From the NCBI RefSeq assembly GCF_039655775.1, contig NZ_JBBYXJ010000002.1:1-64000 (forward strand): 64,000 nt of DNA, written 5' to 3'. The stretch's first letter is position 1, and each line of letters opens with the position of its first letter. Source of the stretch: Iodidimonas sp. SYSU 1G8 (GTDB lineage: Bacteria > Pseudomonadota > Alphaproteobacteria > SMXS01). The notes below the pieces were generated by a model. It saw only the letters and a program-made list of their open reading frames with translations, made no database searches and was not told where the DNA came from. Below are positions 41,648-55,409 of the stretch, piece by piece. The position numbers and the translations under genes are program-made.

Positions 41648-43831
41648 ATGTTCCCCATGCGCGTTTTCCGTTCCGCCAGCCGCCGCCATGCGGCGCTGAT
41701 CCTCTCCACCACCGCGCTGATCGCGAACGGCGCGCAGGCGCAGGACACCAAGAAGGCGCCCGAGCAGGTCATCGTCACCGGCTATGGCTCGCAGGTCGAG
41801 CTGGTACCGGCCTATGAGGGCGGCCAAGTGGCGCGCGGCGGCCGCGTCGGCATGTTCGGCAATCTGGACAACATGGACACGCCGTTCTCGCTGACTAGCT
41901 ATACGGCCGAGCTGATGCTGGACCAGCAGGCCCGCAGCGTCGCCGACGTGCTGCAGAACGATCCGGTCGTGCGCCCGGCGCGCGGCTTCGGCAACTTCCA
42001 GGAAGTCTACATCATCCGCGGCTTCCCGGTTTACTCGGACGACATGACCTACAATGGCGTCTACGGCATCCTGCCGCGCCAGTACGTGGCCGCCGAATTC
42101 CTGGAGCGCGTCGAGGTGTTCCGGGGCGCCAACAGCTTCCTCAACGGCGCCGCGCCGTCGGGCAGCGGCATCGCCGGCGCCATCAATCTGGTGCCCAAGC
42201 GCGCCCCGTCCGAGCCGCTGAACCGGCTGACCGCCGGCTTCGAGAGCGAGGGGCATGTCTATGGCGCGGTGGATATCGCGCGCCGGTTCGGCCAGAACGG
42301 CGAGACCGGCATCCGGGTCAACGCCACCCACCGCGACGGCGAGACGGCGGTCGAAGGCCAGGACCGCGCCCTGACCGCCCTGTCGCTCGGCCTCGACCAC
42401 CAGGGCGACCGGCTGCGCCTCTCGGCCGATGTGGGGTTCCAGGATCACGACATCGACGCGCCGCGCCCGAGCGTGACGCCGCTGGGCGCCATTCCCGAGC
42501 CGCCCAAGGCCAAGTCCAACTTCGCCCAGCCCTGGACCTACAGCCACGAGCGCCAGCTGTTCGCCGTGGTGCGCGCCGAATACGACGTCACCGACGCCGT
42601 GACCGCCTGGGTCGCGGGCGGCACCCGCAGCGGCAAGGAAGCCAACGTGCTGTCCAACCCCAGCGCCCTCGCCAATGGCGACACCAGCGCCTACCGCTTC
42701 GACAATAGCCGCAAGGACCGGATCTGGTCGGGCGAAGCCGGCGTCCGCGCTGAGTTCGAAACCGGCGGCATCGGCCACCGGCTGGTCGTCTCCGGCTCGA
42801 TCTACTCGCTCAGCGCCCGCAACGCCTATGCGTTCTCCAGCTTCGCCGGTTTTGCCGGCAACCTCTACAATCCCGTCGCGGTGACGCCGCCGACCCCGGA
42901 TTTCTTCGTCGGCGGCGATCTCGACGACCCGCTCGTCACCGAGACCCGGGACGCCAGGAGCATCGCCGTCGCCGACATGATCTCGCTGTTCGACAAGCGC
43001 CTGCTGATCACCGTGGGCGCCCGCTACCAGACGCTGGAGAACAAGAGCTTCGACTACAACACCGGCGGCTTCCTGTCCGGCTATGACAAGAGCGCGGTGA
43101 CGCCCATGGGCGGCATCGTCTTCAAGGCGACGGAGAGCCTGTCGCTCTATGCCAACTACATCGAGAGCCTGGTGCCCGGCGAGGTCGCGCCCGCGACAAG
43201 CGGCAGCACGCCGGTCTCCAATGCCGGCGAGGTGTTCTCGCCCTACAAGGCCGACCAGATCGAGGCCGGCGTGAAGTACGATGGCGGCTCGTTCGGCGCC
43301 ACCCTCGCCGTCTTCACCCTGTCCAAGCCCATCGCCTTCGTCGAGAACGGCACCTTCGGGATCAACGGCTCGCAGCGCCACCGCGGCGCGGAACTGAGCC
43401 TCTACGGCCAGGTCTTCGACAGCGTGCGCGTCATCGGCGGCCTGACCCTGCTCGACGCCACCATGACCCGCACCGCCGGCGGCGCCTTCGACGGCAACGA
43501 TCCGGTCGGGGTGCCCGACTTCCAGGCCAACATCAATCTGGAATGGGACGTGCCCTTCCTGCCCGGCCTGACCCTGGACGGCCGTTTCGTCCACACCTCG
43601 TCCCAGTTCGCCGACTCCGCCAACACCATCGACGTCTCGTCCTGGAACCGGCTCGACCTCGGCGTGCGCTACGGGCTGGAGATCGGCGGCAAGGACGTGG
43701 TCCTGCGCGCCCGCCTCGACAACGTGACCAACAAGAACTACTGGGCCTCGGTCGGCGGCTACCCGGGTTCGAACTACCTGGTGCTCGGCAACCCGCGCAC
43801 CCTGTCGATCTCGGCTTCGCTGGATCTCTAG
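41648..43831 (+). CDS. TonB-dependent siderophore-type receptor
   Basis: A 727-residue outer-membrane receptor. The signal peptide ends near NGAQAQ. The plug domain (~residues 80-190) contains RSVADVLQNDPVVRPARG, VYIIRGFPVYSDD and ERVEVFRGANSFLNGAAP with GIAGAINLVPKRAP. A 22-strand-type barrel follows, ending NPRTLSISASLDL. The layout matches FhuA/FoxA-like ferric-siderophore receptors. No TonB, ExbBD or ABC importer is nearby. The ligand cannot be stated. Confidence 0.93.
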   Translation: MFPMRVFRSASRRHAALILSTTALIANGAQAQDTKKAPEQVIVTGYGSQVELVPAYEGGQVARGGRVGMFGNLDNMDTPFSLTSYTAELMLDQQARSVADVLQNDPVVRPARGFGNFQEVYIIRGFPVYSDDMTYNGVYGILPRQYVAAEFLERVEVFRGANSFLNGAAPSGSGIAGAINLVPKRAPSEPLNRLTAGFESEGHVYGAVDIARRFGQNGETGIRVNATHRDGETAVEGQDRALTALSLGLDHQGDRLRLSADVGFQDHDIDAPRPSVTPLGAIPEPPKAKSNFAQPWTYSHERQLFAVVRAEYDVTDAVTAWVAGGTRSGKEANVLSNPSALANGDTSAYRFDNSRKDRIWSGEAGVRAEFETGGIGHRLVVSGSIYSLSARNAYAFSSFAGFAGNLYNPVAVTPPTPDFFVGGDLDDPLVTETRDARSIAVADMISLFDKRLLITVGARYQTLENKSFDYNTGGFLSGYDKSAVTPMGGIVFKATESLSLYANYIESLVPGEVAPATSGSTPVSNAGEVFSPYKADQIEAGVKYDGGSFGATLAVFTLSKPIAFVENGTFGINGSQRHRGAELSLYGQVFDSVRVIGGLTLLDATMTRTAGGAFDGNDPVGVPDFQANINLEWDVPFLPGLTLDGRFVHTSSQFADSANTIDVSSWNRLDLGVRYGLEIGGKDVVLRARLDNVTNKNYWASVGGYPGSNYLVLGNPRTLSISASLDL

Positions 43832-43839
43832 ACCGCGCC

Positions 43840-44661
43840 TCAGTTCAGGTCGCGCCGGAGCGTCGCCAGCAGTTTCTCCGCCTGTTGCTTCATGGCGGCC
43901 TCGGGCGCGAGCGCGAGGCACGCCTCGGCGGCCTCGCGGGCGCCCTTCAGCTGCCCGGATTGCATCTGAATTGCGGCGCTTTCGAGCCAAAGCTGTGGCT
44001 CAGCCGGGGCGATGAGGAGCATGCGGCGCATGATCTGGAGGCCCCGCTCGGCCTTGCCGCCCTGCAGCGCGCGGCCCCTGATGTTGTTCAGCAGCCGCAG
44101 CAGGATCGCCCGGTCGGGCATGGGCTCGTAATATTTCGGCTCCAGCTCGGCCTCCGGCCCCACATAGGTCTTGAGCAGCTGGCGCAGCGCGGGCGGCTCG
44201 ACGGTCACGCCGGCATGGAACGGGTCGAGGATCACCCGGTCCGCCTCGCCGTCCAGGCGAAAGACGAAATGGCCCGGAAAATCAAGGCCCCAGGCCGGCC
44301 AGCCGGCCCGGCGGGCGGTTTCGATGTAGAGGATGGCGAGCGCGACGGGCAACCCCTTGCGCCGGTCGATCACCGCCATCAGGTCGGCGTTGACCATGTC
44401 GTCATAGGTCTCGCGGTCGCCGCCATAACCATGATCGATATGGATCATCGAGGACAGCGCGTCCGCCCGGTCGGCGGCGGCGGGAACGACCTTTCCGGCC
44501 AGCGGCGCGGCCAGATCGTCCAGATGGCGCAGATATGGCTCGACCTCGCGGCCCGGATGATCGAGCGCGGCAAGGCGCAGCGCCGCTTCCGCGAGCGGCA
44601 TGGTCTCATCCTGCGCCGCGCCGATCTCGCGCAGCCTTTCCTCGTGCTCGGCTGGGCTCAT
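43840..44661 (-). CDS. SirB1-family transglutaminase-like/TPR protein
   Basis: 273 residues. The SirB1 core is residues ~30-190: LSSMIHIDHGYGGDRETYDDMVNADLMAVIDRRKGLPVALAILYIE and LDFPGHFVFRLDG, where the family has no proven activity. A C-terminal TPR-like region follows (NIRGRALQGGKAERGLQIM, LWLESAAIQMQSGQLKGAREAAE). The ATG overlaps the P450 stop (ATGA), so the two genes are translationally coupled although no functional link is known. It is convergent with the TonB receptor. Confidence 0.85.
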   Translation of the reverse strand: MSPAEHEERLREIGAAQDETMPLAEAALRLAALDHPGREVEPYLRHLDDLAAPLAGKVVPAAADRADALSSMIHIDHGYGGDRETYDDMVNADLMAVIDRRKGLPVALAILYIETARRAGWPAWGLDFPGHFVFRLDGEADRVILDPFHAGVTVEPPALRQLLKTYVGPEAELEPKYYEPMPDRAILLRLLNNIRGRALQGGKAERGLQIMRRMLLIAPAEPQLWLESAAIQMQSGQLKGAREAAEACLALAPEAAMKQQAEKLLATLRRDLN

Positions 44662-45911
44662 TCGGCGGCTCTCGCGGCCTCCGCCGGCTCGAACGCCAGC
44701 CGCAACTGCTTGAGGCCGCGCAGGATGAAGTTGGCGTGATGCGCCCTGGTGTCGGCCTCACTGACCAGCCGAATGTTGTCGAGCCGGCGCAGCAGCGTCT
44801 TGAAGCCCAGGAACATCTCTTCCCGCGCCAGCATGGCGCCGACACAGAAGTGGACACCCACGCCGAAGCCGATCTGGGCGCCCGCGTTGCGGCGGCACAC
44901 GTCGAGCGCATCGGGATTCTCGAACACCCGCTCGTCCCGGTTGGCGGCCGCCCACCGCAGATTGACCAGCGCCCCGGCGGGGATTTCGGTGCCGCCCAGC
45001 ACCGTGTCGCGGGTGGTCACCCGGAACAGGCCGGCCACTGGCGCTTCCAGACGCAGCACCTCCTCGCAGAACGTCCGCATGGTCTTGTCGTCGCCCGCCC
45101 GGAGCAGCGCCAGCTGATCCGGGTTCTCGATCAGCAGCACCATGCCGGCGGCCAGCGCGTTGGTGGTGGTCTCGTTGCCCGCCACCAGCAATTGCTGGAT
45201 GATGGACAGCAGTTCCGAACCGTTGAGCGGCCGGCCGTCTTCCAGCCGGGCGGCGACGAGATCGCCGAGAATATCGTCCTTGGGCGCATGCCGGCGCTCC
45301 TCGATCCGCTCGAGGAAATACTTCTGGAACTCGATCACCAGCCGGGCACGAGCCAGCTCGGCGTCCTTGCCGATGTCGAGGCCGATGGGGACCGAGGCGT
45401 CGGACCAGTCCTTGAACTTCTGCATGTCCGAACGCGGCACGCCGAGCTGGTCGGCGATGATGTAGATGGGCAGCTTGATGGCGAAGTCGGCGACGAATTC
45501 CACCTCGCCGTCAGCAATGAAACCGTCGATCAGTTCATCGACGATCTGCTGGATGTAGCCTTGCATTCCGCGCACCCGTCCTGCCGTGAACGCGCGATTG
45601 ACGAGGCTCCGGTAGCGGGTATGCTCGGGCGGATCGGCGGAAATCAGCGTGCTGGCGAAGGGCACGCCTTCCTGCTGGAACAGCGCGGCGACCTCGGGGT
45701 GGCCGCCAGCGGACGAGGCCTGGTTGATCTGGCTGGAGAACGTCGCGGTGTCACGAACCGCTTCCATGACCAGATCATAGCGGCTGACGACCCAGAAACC
45801 GGTCTGCGGCATGCGATAGACAGGCGCCTGCTCGCGCAGTGTACGATAGGCCGGAAACGGGCATTCGAGCGTGTCCGAATCGACAAGATTGATGCTCGCA
45901 AGGTCGGTCAT
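44658..45911 (-). CDS. Cytochrome P450 (second)
   Basis: A 417-residue bacterial P450. I-helix LLVAGNETTTNALAAG, K-helix EEVLRLEAPV (ExxR), haem loop IGFGVGVHFCVGAML with axial Cys356. AGGGAGA upstream supports the ATG at 45911. No redox partner gene is adjacent. It differs clearly from the P450 at 16777-18030 and is not a recent duplicate. Substrate unknown. Confidence 0.91.
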   Translation of the reverse strand: MTDLASINLVDSDTLECPFPAYRTLREQAPVYRMPQTGFWVVSRYDLVMEAVRDTATFSSQINQASSAGGHPEVAALFQQEGVPFASTLISADPPEHTRYRSLVNRAFTAGRVRGMQGYIQQIVDELIDGFIADGEVEFVADFAIKLPIYIIADQLGVPRSDMQKFKDWSDASVPIGLDIGKDAELARARLVIEFQKYFLERIEERRHAPKDDILGDLVAARLEDGRPLNGSELLSIIQQLLVAGNETTTNALAAGMVLLIENPDQLALLRAGDDKTMRTFCEEVLRLEAPVAGLFRVTTRDTVLGGTEIPAGALVNLRWAAANRDERVFENPDALDVCRRNAGAQIGFGVGVHFCVGAMLAREEMFLGFKTLLRRLDNIRLVSEADTRAHHANFILRGLKQLRLAFEPAEAARAAE

Positions 45912-46254
45912 CGCGCCGTCTCCCTGGTGGCGTTCCGCCGTCAAACGGGGCCGAAGTGTAGCGCGGCGGCGGCGCGGCGGATAGATAAACTGGTTGCCCG
46001 CCCTTGGGAAAAAAGGTAAGTAATGCTGATATAAATCGGCGGTTCACGCCGAGACGATGGCGCAGGATTGCCGGGAGTTCTGCAGCCCCTTTCCACCGGA
46101 CGGAGCCTCGGCCACCGTCCTCTGGGCCTTGGGGCTTTGTATCCTTCCGGCGAATCGGTACTCTTAACGGCCTTTAAGAAAAGACCGGAGAACGCCCGTG
46201 ACCCCGTAAGACGGCCACGTGGTGTTTTCGCGGCCTGAAGGGAGACACCCCAAG
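45912..46254. other. Divergent region and gltB leader
   Basis: About 340 bases with no gene. From 46020 onwards the plus strand can form the nested stems at 46084-46136 and a small repeat CTTAA/TTAAG at 46163-46178. AAGGGAGAC at 46238-46246 is the gltB ribosome site. Confidence 0.6.
46084..46136 (+). ncRNA. Candidate structured leader RNA of gltB
   Basis: There are two nested perfect stems. The outer is AGCCCC (46084-46089) with GGGGCT (46131-46136). The inner is GGACGG (46098-46103) with CCGTCC (46115-46120), closing an 11-base loop. It ends in TTTGT about 115 bases before the gltB ATG. It does not match a riboswitch consensus I recognise. It could be an attenuator or a protein-binding leader for nitrogen control. 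Confidence 0.35.
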
Positions 46255-50922
<4,668 letters not shown>

Positions 50923-50923
50923 G

Positions 50924-52342
50924 ATGGGCAAGCCAACCGGTTTCAAGGAATTCGACCGCGCCGACCGCAAGTACGCGCCGGTCGAGGAACGGGTAAAGCA
51001 CTATAAGGACTTCGTCATCCCGCTGCCGCCGGAAGAGCTGAACAAACAGTCGGCGCGCTGCATGGATTGCGGCATTCCGTTCTGTCACAATGGCTGTCCG
51101 GTGAACAACATCATCCCGGACTTCAACGACCTGGTGTACCGGAACGAGTGGCAGGAAGCGTTCATCACGCTGGATTCCACCAACAATTTCCCGGAGTTCA
51201 CCGGCCGCATCTGCCCCGCCCCGTGCGAGGCGGCCTGCACGCTGAACATCGACGACAAGCCGGTCACCATCAAGACCATCGAATGCGCCATCATCGACCG
51301 CGCCTTCCAGGAAGGCTGGGTCGAGCCACGCCCGGCGCCCTACCGCACGGGCAAGAGCGTGGCCATCGTCGGCTCGGGTCCGGCGGGCATGGCGGCGGCG
51401 CAACAACTGGCGCGCGTCGGCCATGACGTGACCCTGTTCGAGAAGAACCGCAAGGTCGGTGGCCTGCTCCGCTATGGCATTCCCGACTTCAAGATGGAAA
51501 AGCACATCATCGACCGCCGCGTCGAGCAGATGCAGGCCGAAGGCGTCGTGTTCCAGACCGGCGTGCATATCGGCGTCGACATGGATGCGCAGGAGTTGCT
51601 CGGCAAGTTCGACGCCGTGCTGCTGACCGGCGGCGCGGAAAAGGCGCGCGACCTGCCCGTTCCCGGCCGCGAGCTGGACGGCATCGAGTTCGCCATGGAC
51701 TTCCTGCCCCAGCAGAACCGCCGCGTGGGCGGCGAGCCGGTCGGCAACGTTAAGGAAATCGTCGCCACGGGCAAGCATGTGGTCGTGATCGGCGGCGGCG
51801 ACACCGGCTCGGACTGCATTGGCACCAGTTTCCGCCAGGGCGCTCTGTCGGTGACCCAGATCGAGATCATGCCGCAGCCGCCGGAGCGCGAGAACAAGCC
51901 GCTGGTGTGGCCGAACTGGCCCATGAAAATGCGCACTTCTTCCTCGCAGGCCGAAGGCGCCGCGCGCGACTTCGCCGTGAACACGGTGAGCTTCGAGGGC
52001 GTCAATGGCCGCGTCACGGGCCTGAACTGCGTCCGCGTCGACGAGCGCATGCAGCCGATCCCGGGGAGCGAGTTCCAGATTCCCGCCGATCTGGTGCTGC
52101 TGGCCATGGGCTTCGTCAGCCCGGTCCACGAGGGCATGATCAATCAGCTGGGCCTGAACCTGGACGGCCGGGGCAACGTGGCGGCGGATACAATCCGCTA
52201 CCAGAGCTCGCTGGACAAGGTGTTCACCGCCGGCGACATGCGGCGCGGCCAGTCGCTGGTGGTCTGGGCGATCCGCGAAGGCCGTCAGGCCGCCCGCGCC
52301 GTCGATCTGTACCTGATGGGCACGACCGAGCTGCCCCGCTGA
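50924..52342 (+). CDS. gltD: Glutamate synthase small subunit
   Basis: A 472-residue FAD/NADPH subunit that feeds electrons to GltB. The N-terminal 4Fe-4S motifs are [17 protein letters not shown] and [16 protein letters not shown]-binding [18 protein letters not shown] and NADPH-binding [14 protein letters not shown] follow. GGAGG sits just before the ATG at the end of gltB. A complete, ordinary GOGAT pair. Confidence 0.97.
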   Translation: MGKPTGFKEFDRADRKYAPVEERVKHYKDFVIPLPPEELNKQSARCMDCGIPFCHNGCPVNNIIPDFNDLVYRNEWQEAFITLDSTNNFPEFTGRICPAPCEAACTLNIDDKPVTIKTIECAIIDRAFQEGWVEPRPAPYRTGKSVAIVGSGPAGMAAAQQLARVGHDVTLFEKNRKVGGLLRYGIPDFKMEKHIIDRRVEQMQAEGVVFQTGVHIGVDMDAQELLGKFDAVLLTGGAEKARDLPVPGRELDGIEFAMDFLPQQNRRVGGEPVGNVKEIVATGKHVVVIGGGDTGSDCIGTSFRQGALSVTQIEIMPQPPERENKPLVWPNWPMKMRTSSSQAEGAARDFAVNTVSFEGVNGRVTGLNCVRVDERMQPIPGSEFQIPADLVLLAMGFVSPVHEGMINQLGLNLDGRGNVAADTIRYQSSLDKVFTAGDMRRGQSLVVWAIREGRQAARAVDLYLMGTTELPR

Positions 52343-52348
52343 TCCGCC

Positions 52349-52609
52349 ATGGATGAAGGCCAGCGCGCCGACCTGGTCCGCGCCTGCCGCGACATGCTCG
52401 CGGACGGCGCGGAAAATGAGGAGGTGCTGGCCATCCTTCGCGGCGGCGCCCATGACTTCGCCGACGCGCGCGGCCTCGTGGCGCTGGTGTTCGGCATCGG
52501 CGCCGAAGCCGCCCACGAGATGATCGCCGACAGCGCCACCTGGCAAGACCGCCGCGAACCCCTGCTCGATACCGGCAGCCTGCTCGACGATTTCCGCCGC
52601 GGCGACTGA
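52349..52609 (+). CDS. Small acidic protein downstream of gltD
   Basis: 86 residues (MDEGQRADLVRACRDMLA to LLDDFRRGD), predicted helical and acidic, without signal, membrane segment or recognised family. It starts 6 bases after the gltD stop, so it is probably translated from the gltBD mRNA. Codon use matches the neighbours. Function unknown. Confidence 0.6.
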   Translation: MDEGQRADLVRACRDMLADGAENEEVLAILRGGAHDFADARGLVALVFGIGAEAAHEMIADSATWQDRREPLLDTGSLLDDFRRGD

Positions 52610-52641
52610 AAGGTCCGCGCAACACGGTGGCGCGCCAACCG

Positions 52642-52663
52642 CCCCCTACCCCTCAAGGGGGGG
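52642..52663. terminator. GC-rich hairpin after the gltBD operon
   Basis: CCCCCT (52642-52647) pairs with AGGGGG (from 52656) around an 8-base loop, followed by ATTGTG. It lies 33 bases past the small gene's stop. A weak terminator or mRNA-end structure. Confidence 0.4.
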
Positions 52664-52720
52664 ATTGTGCCCGCCCCGAAACGCCCGTTACACTTCCCGC
52701 CGAACCTGGGGAGAGACGGC

Positions 52721-53245
52721 ATGAGCGGGAACACCTTCAATTACGACAGCGTCAAGGGCTACACCCTGGACGAGGACGCCGAGCGCCAGCTGATCGAGGC
52801 GCAGAACGAATGCACCTTCATGTGGTCGACCAAGGAAGGCTGGCCCGTCGGCGTCATCATGTCCTATGTGTTCCACGAGGGCTGTTTCTGGCTGAGCGTG
52901 TCCTCGCTGCGGGTGCGGGTGCAGGCGGTGGAGCGCGACCCGCGCGTGTCCATTTCCATCACCGGCAAGGGCGTCGACGTGCCCGGCGGCCGCAGCCTGA
53001 CCTACAAGGGCACCTGCGAGGTGCTGCGCGACCGCGAGACCATCGACTGGTTCCTGCCCGCCCTCGCCAAGCGCCTGCGCTGGGGCGACGAAGAGGCGCA
53101 GAAACTGTTCGTGAAGCTGAACGACACGCCGAACCGCCGGGTGCTGAAAGTGACCCCGGTCAAGCGCATCGGCTATGACGGCCAGAAGATGCGCAAGGCG
53201 ACGGAAGAGGCGGTGGCGGCGGGGAAAGAGATCGGGCCGAGCTGA
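52721..53245 (+). CDS. Pyridoxamine-5'-phosphate-oxidase-fold (split barrel) protein
   Basis: A 174-residue flavin-binding split-barrel type protein: ECTFMWSTKEGWPVGVIMSYVFHEGCFWLSVSSLRVRVQAVERDPRVSISITG is the classical core, then SLTYKGTCEVLRDRET. This group (PPOX/F420- or FMN-dependent) reduces or protects small molecules; the cofactor cannot be assigned. GGGGAGAG precedes the ATG at 52721. It is the last GC-rich gene before the AT-rich SIR2 insert, which begins about 10 bases after its stop. Confidence 0.85.
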   Translation: MSGNTFNYDSVKGYTLDEDAERQLIEAQNECTFMWSTKEGWPVGVIMSYVFHEGCFWLSVSSLRVRVQAVERDPRVSISITGKGVDVPGGRSLTYKGTCEVLRDRETIDWFLPALAKRLRWGDEEAQKLFVKLNDTPNRRVLKVTPVKRIGYDGQKMRKATEEAVAAGKEIGPS

Positions 53246-53255
53246 TTATGTGACG

Positions 53256-54284
53256 ATGTTTGATTCACGTACGCTATTTATCATCGGTGCCGGCGCAAGC
53301 GCGGAAGTTAATCTCCCTATAGGTGATGACCTCACGAAACGAATTGCGAAGCTCTTAACGTTTCAGTTTGATGGATTCCAAAAAACCTCAGGCGATGAAC
53401 TCATCTACCGAGCGCTTCAGCAGCATATTTCCTCAACTAGACGCCATGATGCTGATCAACTACTAAATTCATGCTTGAGAATAAGCCGGGCAATGCCATT
53501 AGCATCTTCTATAGACTCATATTTAGACAGCAGCCCAGATGATACAAACATGATATTTTGTGGAAAGCTAGGAATTGCTCGTTCCATTTTGGACGCTGAA
53601 CGAACTAGCAAGTTATTCTTTGGCGCGAACCAGGCGTCTCTTGATTTTAGAGCCCTGTCAGAAACATGGTATAATAAGATATTCAAAATATTATGCAGAG
53701 GCGTTAGCCTCAAAAATATAGACTATATATTTGATAATGTTTCGATGATAGTGTTCAACTACGATAGATGCATAGAACATTTTATCAAAAACTCTTTATC
53801 CACGTACTTCAACCTTAAGCCAGAACGTGCTGAAGAGATCACCAAAACATTACATATAATTCACCCGTATGGAACTGTTGGAGAATTACCTTGGAAATCT
53901 AAAGAGAGATCTATTTCGTTTGGGGCCACCCCTAGCCCAGAAGATTTAATTAACATCTCTAACAAATTATATACATTTAGTGAGAGCTTTGAAAAAATTA
54001 CACTAAAAAAAATTATATCAGACACTGTCGATGAATCTGATACCGTGGTATTCCTCGGCTTCGGATTTCACCGTCAGAATATGGATTTAATTGACAAGAA
54101 ATCCACGCGCGAAATTAAAAAGATATTTGGGACACTAAAGGGTTCGTCCGAGAGTGACAAATTGGTTGTTTCTCAATTAGTTTCTGAAAGCTTCAATATA
54201 AACGAGCCTGAATCGAAGATTCATTTACGAACAGACCTTACTTGTAACGAATTATTCCAAGAATATTCTCTTAGCTTAGGATAA
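53256..54284 (+). CDS. Stand-alone SIR2-like domain protein (AT-rich, probably acquired; candidate defence gene)
   Basis: 342 residues. The SIR2-type NAD-binding signature is complete: LFIIGAGASAEVNLPIGDDL (GAGAS at 11-15), SIDSYL (85-90), NYD at 168-170 in MIVFNYDRCIEHF, His203 in IIHPYG, and VVFLGFGF (264-271). This matches SIR2_2-type proteins found in anti-phage systems, where they hydrolyse NAD to stop infection. Base composition is strikingly different: sampled 60-base lines at 53701 and 54001 are 30% and 38% GC. No partner gene (HerA, pAgo, TIR) is adjacent. ATG 53256 is assumed; GTG 53250 is possible. The NAD-hydrolysis and defence role is inferred. Confidence 0.82.
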   Translation: MFDSRTLFIIGAGASAEVNLPIGDDLTKRIAKLLTFQFDGFQKTSGDELIYRALQQHISSTRRHDADQLLNSCLRISRAMPLASSIDSYLDSSPDDTNMIFCGKLGIARSILDAERTSKLFFGANQASLDFRALSETWYNKIFKILCRGVSLKNIDYIFDNVSMIVFNYDRCIEHFIKNSLSTYFNLKPERAEEITKTLHIIHPYGTVGELPWKSKERSISFGATPSPEDLINISNKLYTFSESFEKITLKKIISDTVDESDTVVFLGFGFHRQNMDLIDKKSTREIKKIFGTLKGSSESDKLVVSQLVSESFNINEPESKIHLRTDLTCNELFQEYSLSLG

Positions 54285-54286
54285 GG

Positions 54287-55306
54287 TCACACCCGCACCA
54301 TCACCTTGCCCTTGTTCGACCCGTCGAACAACCGGTGATAGGCCTTCAGCGTGTTCTCCAGGCCGTCGACCAGTTCCACGTTGTAGGTGAACTTGCCGTC
54401 GCGGTGCCACGCCATGAGCTGGCGTTCGATCTCGCCGCACTTGTCGAACCAGTCGGGCGAGAAGAAGCCCTGCACGGTGGCGCGTTTCATCAGCAGCTGG
54501 TCGAAATTGCTGGGGCCGGGGCGTTTTTCCGTGTCGGCATATTGCGAAACCAGGCCGCAGATGGCGATGCGGGCATACATGGCCATGTGGCCCATGATGG
54601 TGTCGAGCACCTGCCCGCCCACATTGTCGAAATAGACATCCACGCCATCGGGGCACAGCACGTTCAGCTCGTGCGACAGGTTCTGCTGGCGGTAGTTGAT
54701 GGCGTGATCGAAACCCAGTTCCTCGGTCAGCCAGCGGCATTTTTCCTCGCGGCTGGTGAGGCCGATCACCCGGCAGCCCAGATTGCGCGCCACCTGCCCG
54801 GCCAGCGAGCCCGTGGCGCCCGCCGCCGCCGAGATCACCACGGTTTCGCCCGCCTTCGCCTTGCCCACGTCGGCGATGCCCACATAGGCGGTCCAGCCAT
54901 TGGGGCCGCCCATGGCCAGATAGGCCGGCAGGTCGATGTCGTCTTCCACCGGCAGTTTCTGGAACAGGCCGGAATGCTCGTCGGCCACGGAGTAGTCCGC
55001 CCAGTGGCCGAAGGTGCGCAGCCGGTCGCCCACGGCGAAGTCGGCGCGCTTCGACTCCACCACCTCGCCGATCATCATGCCGGCCATGGGCGTGCCGATC
55101 ACCACCGGCGGCTGGTAGGCATCGGTGCGCGGGCCCATCCACATGCGGGTGCCGGCATCCATGGAGAGGTAGAGCGACTTGACCAGCACCTGCCCGTCCC
55201 GAATCTGAGGAATGTTGCCATGTTCATGGAATTCCAGCGCGCTTTCGAAATCGTCGCCCTCGGGACGGCGCGCGAGCACCCAGTTGCGGTTGGTGTTGCC
55301 GGTCAT
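54287..55306 (-). CDS. NADP-dependent MDR oxidoreductase (CurA/PTGR-like)
   Basis: A 339-residue zinc-free MDR reductase: NRNWVLARRPEGDDFESALEF at the start, GGPNGWTAYVGIADVGKAKAGETVVISAAAGATGSLAGQVARN as the NADPH site, GVDVYFDNVGGQVLDTIM and YADTEKRPGPSNFDQLLMKRATVQGFF. These are signatures of prostaglandin/leukotriene reductase-like ene reductases acting on unsaturated ketones or aldehydes. Its stop lies 2 bases from the SIR2 gene stop (convergent). GGGGAAG precedes the ATG. Confidence 0.9.
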   Translation of the reverse strand: MTGNTNRNWVLARRPEGDDFESALEFHEHGNIPQIRDGQVLVKSLYLSMDAGTRMWMGPRTDAYQPPVVIGTPMAGMMIGEVVESKRADFAVGDRLRTFGHWADYSVADEHSGLFQKLPVEDDIDLPAYLAMGGPNGWTAYVGIADVGKAKAGETVVISAAAGATGSLAGQVARNLGCRVIGLTSREEKCRWLTEELGFDHAINYRQQNLSHELNVLCPDGVDVYFDNVGGQVLDTIMGHMAMYARIAICGLVSQYADTEKRPGPSNFDQLLMKRATVQGFFSPDWFDKCGEIERQLMAWHRDGKFTYNVELVDGLENTLKAYHRLFDGSNKGKVMVRV

Positions 55307-55409
55307 GGACTTCCCCTTTTCATTGGGGTCAGCCTAGCATGGCGGGCAGTTGCGCGACACCTGCCGCGCCGCTAGCGTGGCGTGGGTGGCAACCGAGGGG
55401 GAGCAGCGG

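Noticed and set aside
45912-46254. Known riboswitch (cobalamin, TPP or glutamine class) upstream of gltB
   Set aside because: No recognisable consensus of these classes was found; only generic nested stems.
53175-53255. N-terminal extension of the SIR2-like protein to 53175
   Set aside because: It would overlap the PPOX gene in another frame and gives an Arg-rich GC-type segment unlike the rest; composition changes at about 53250.
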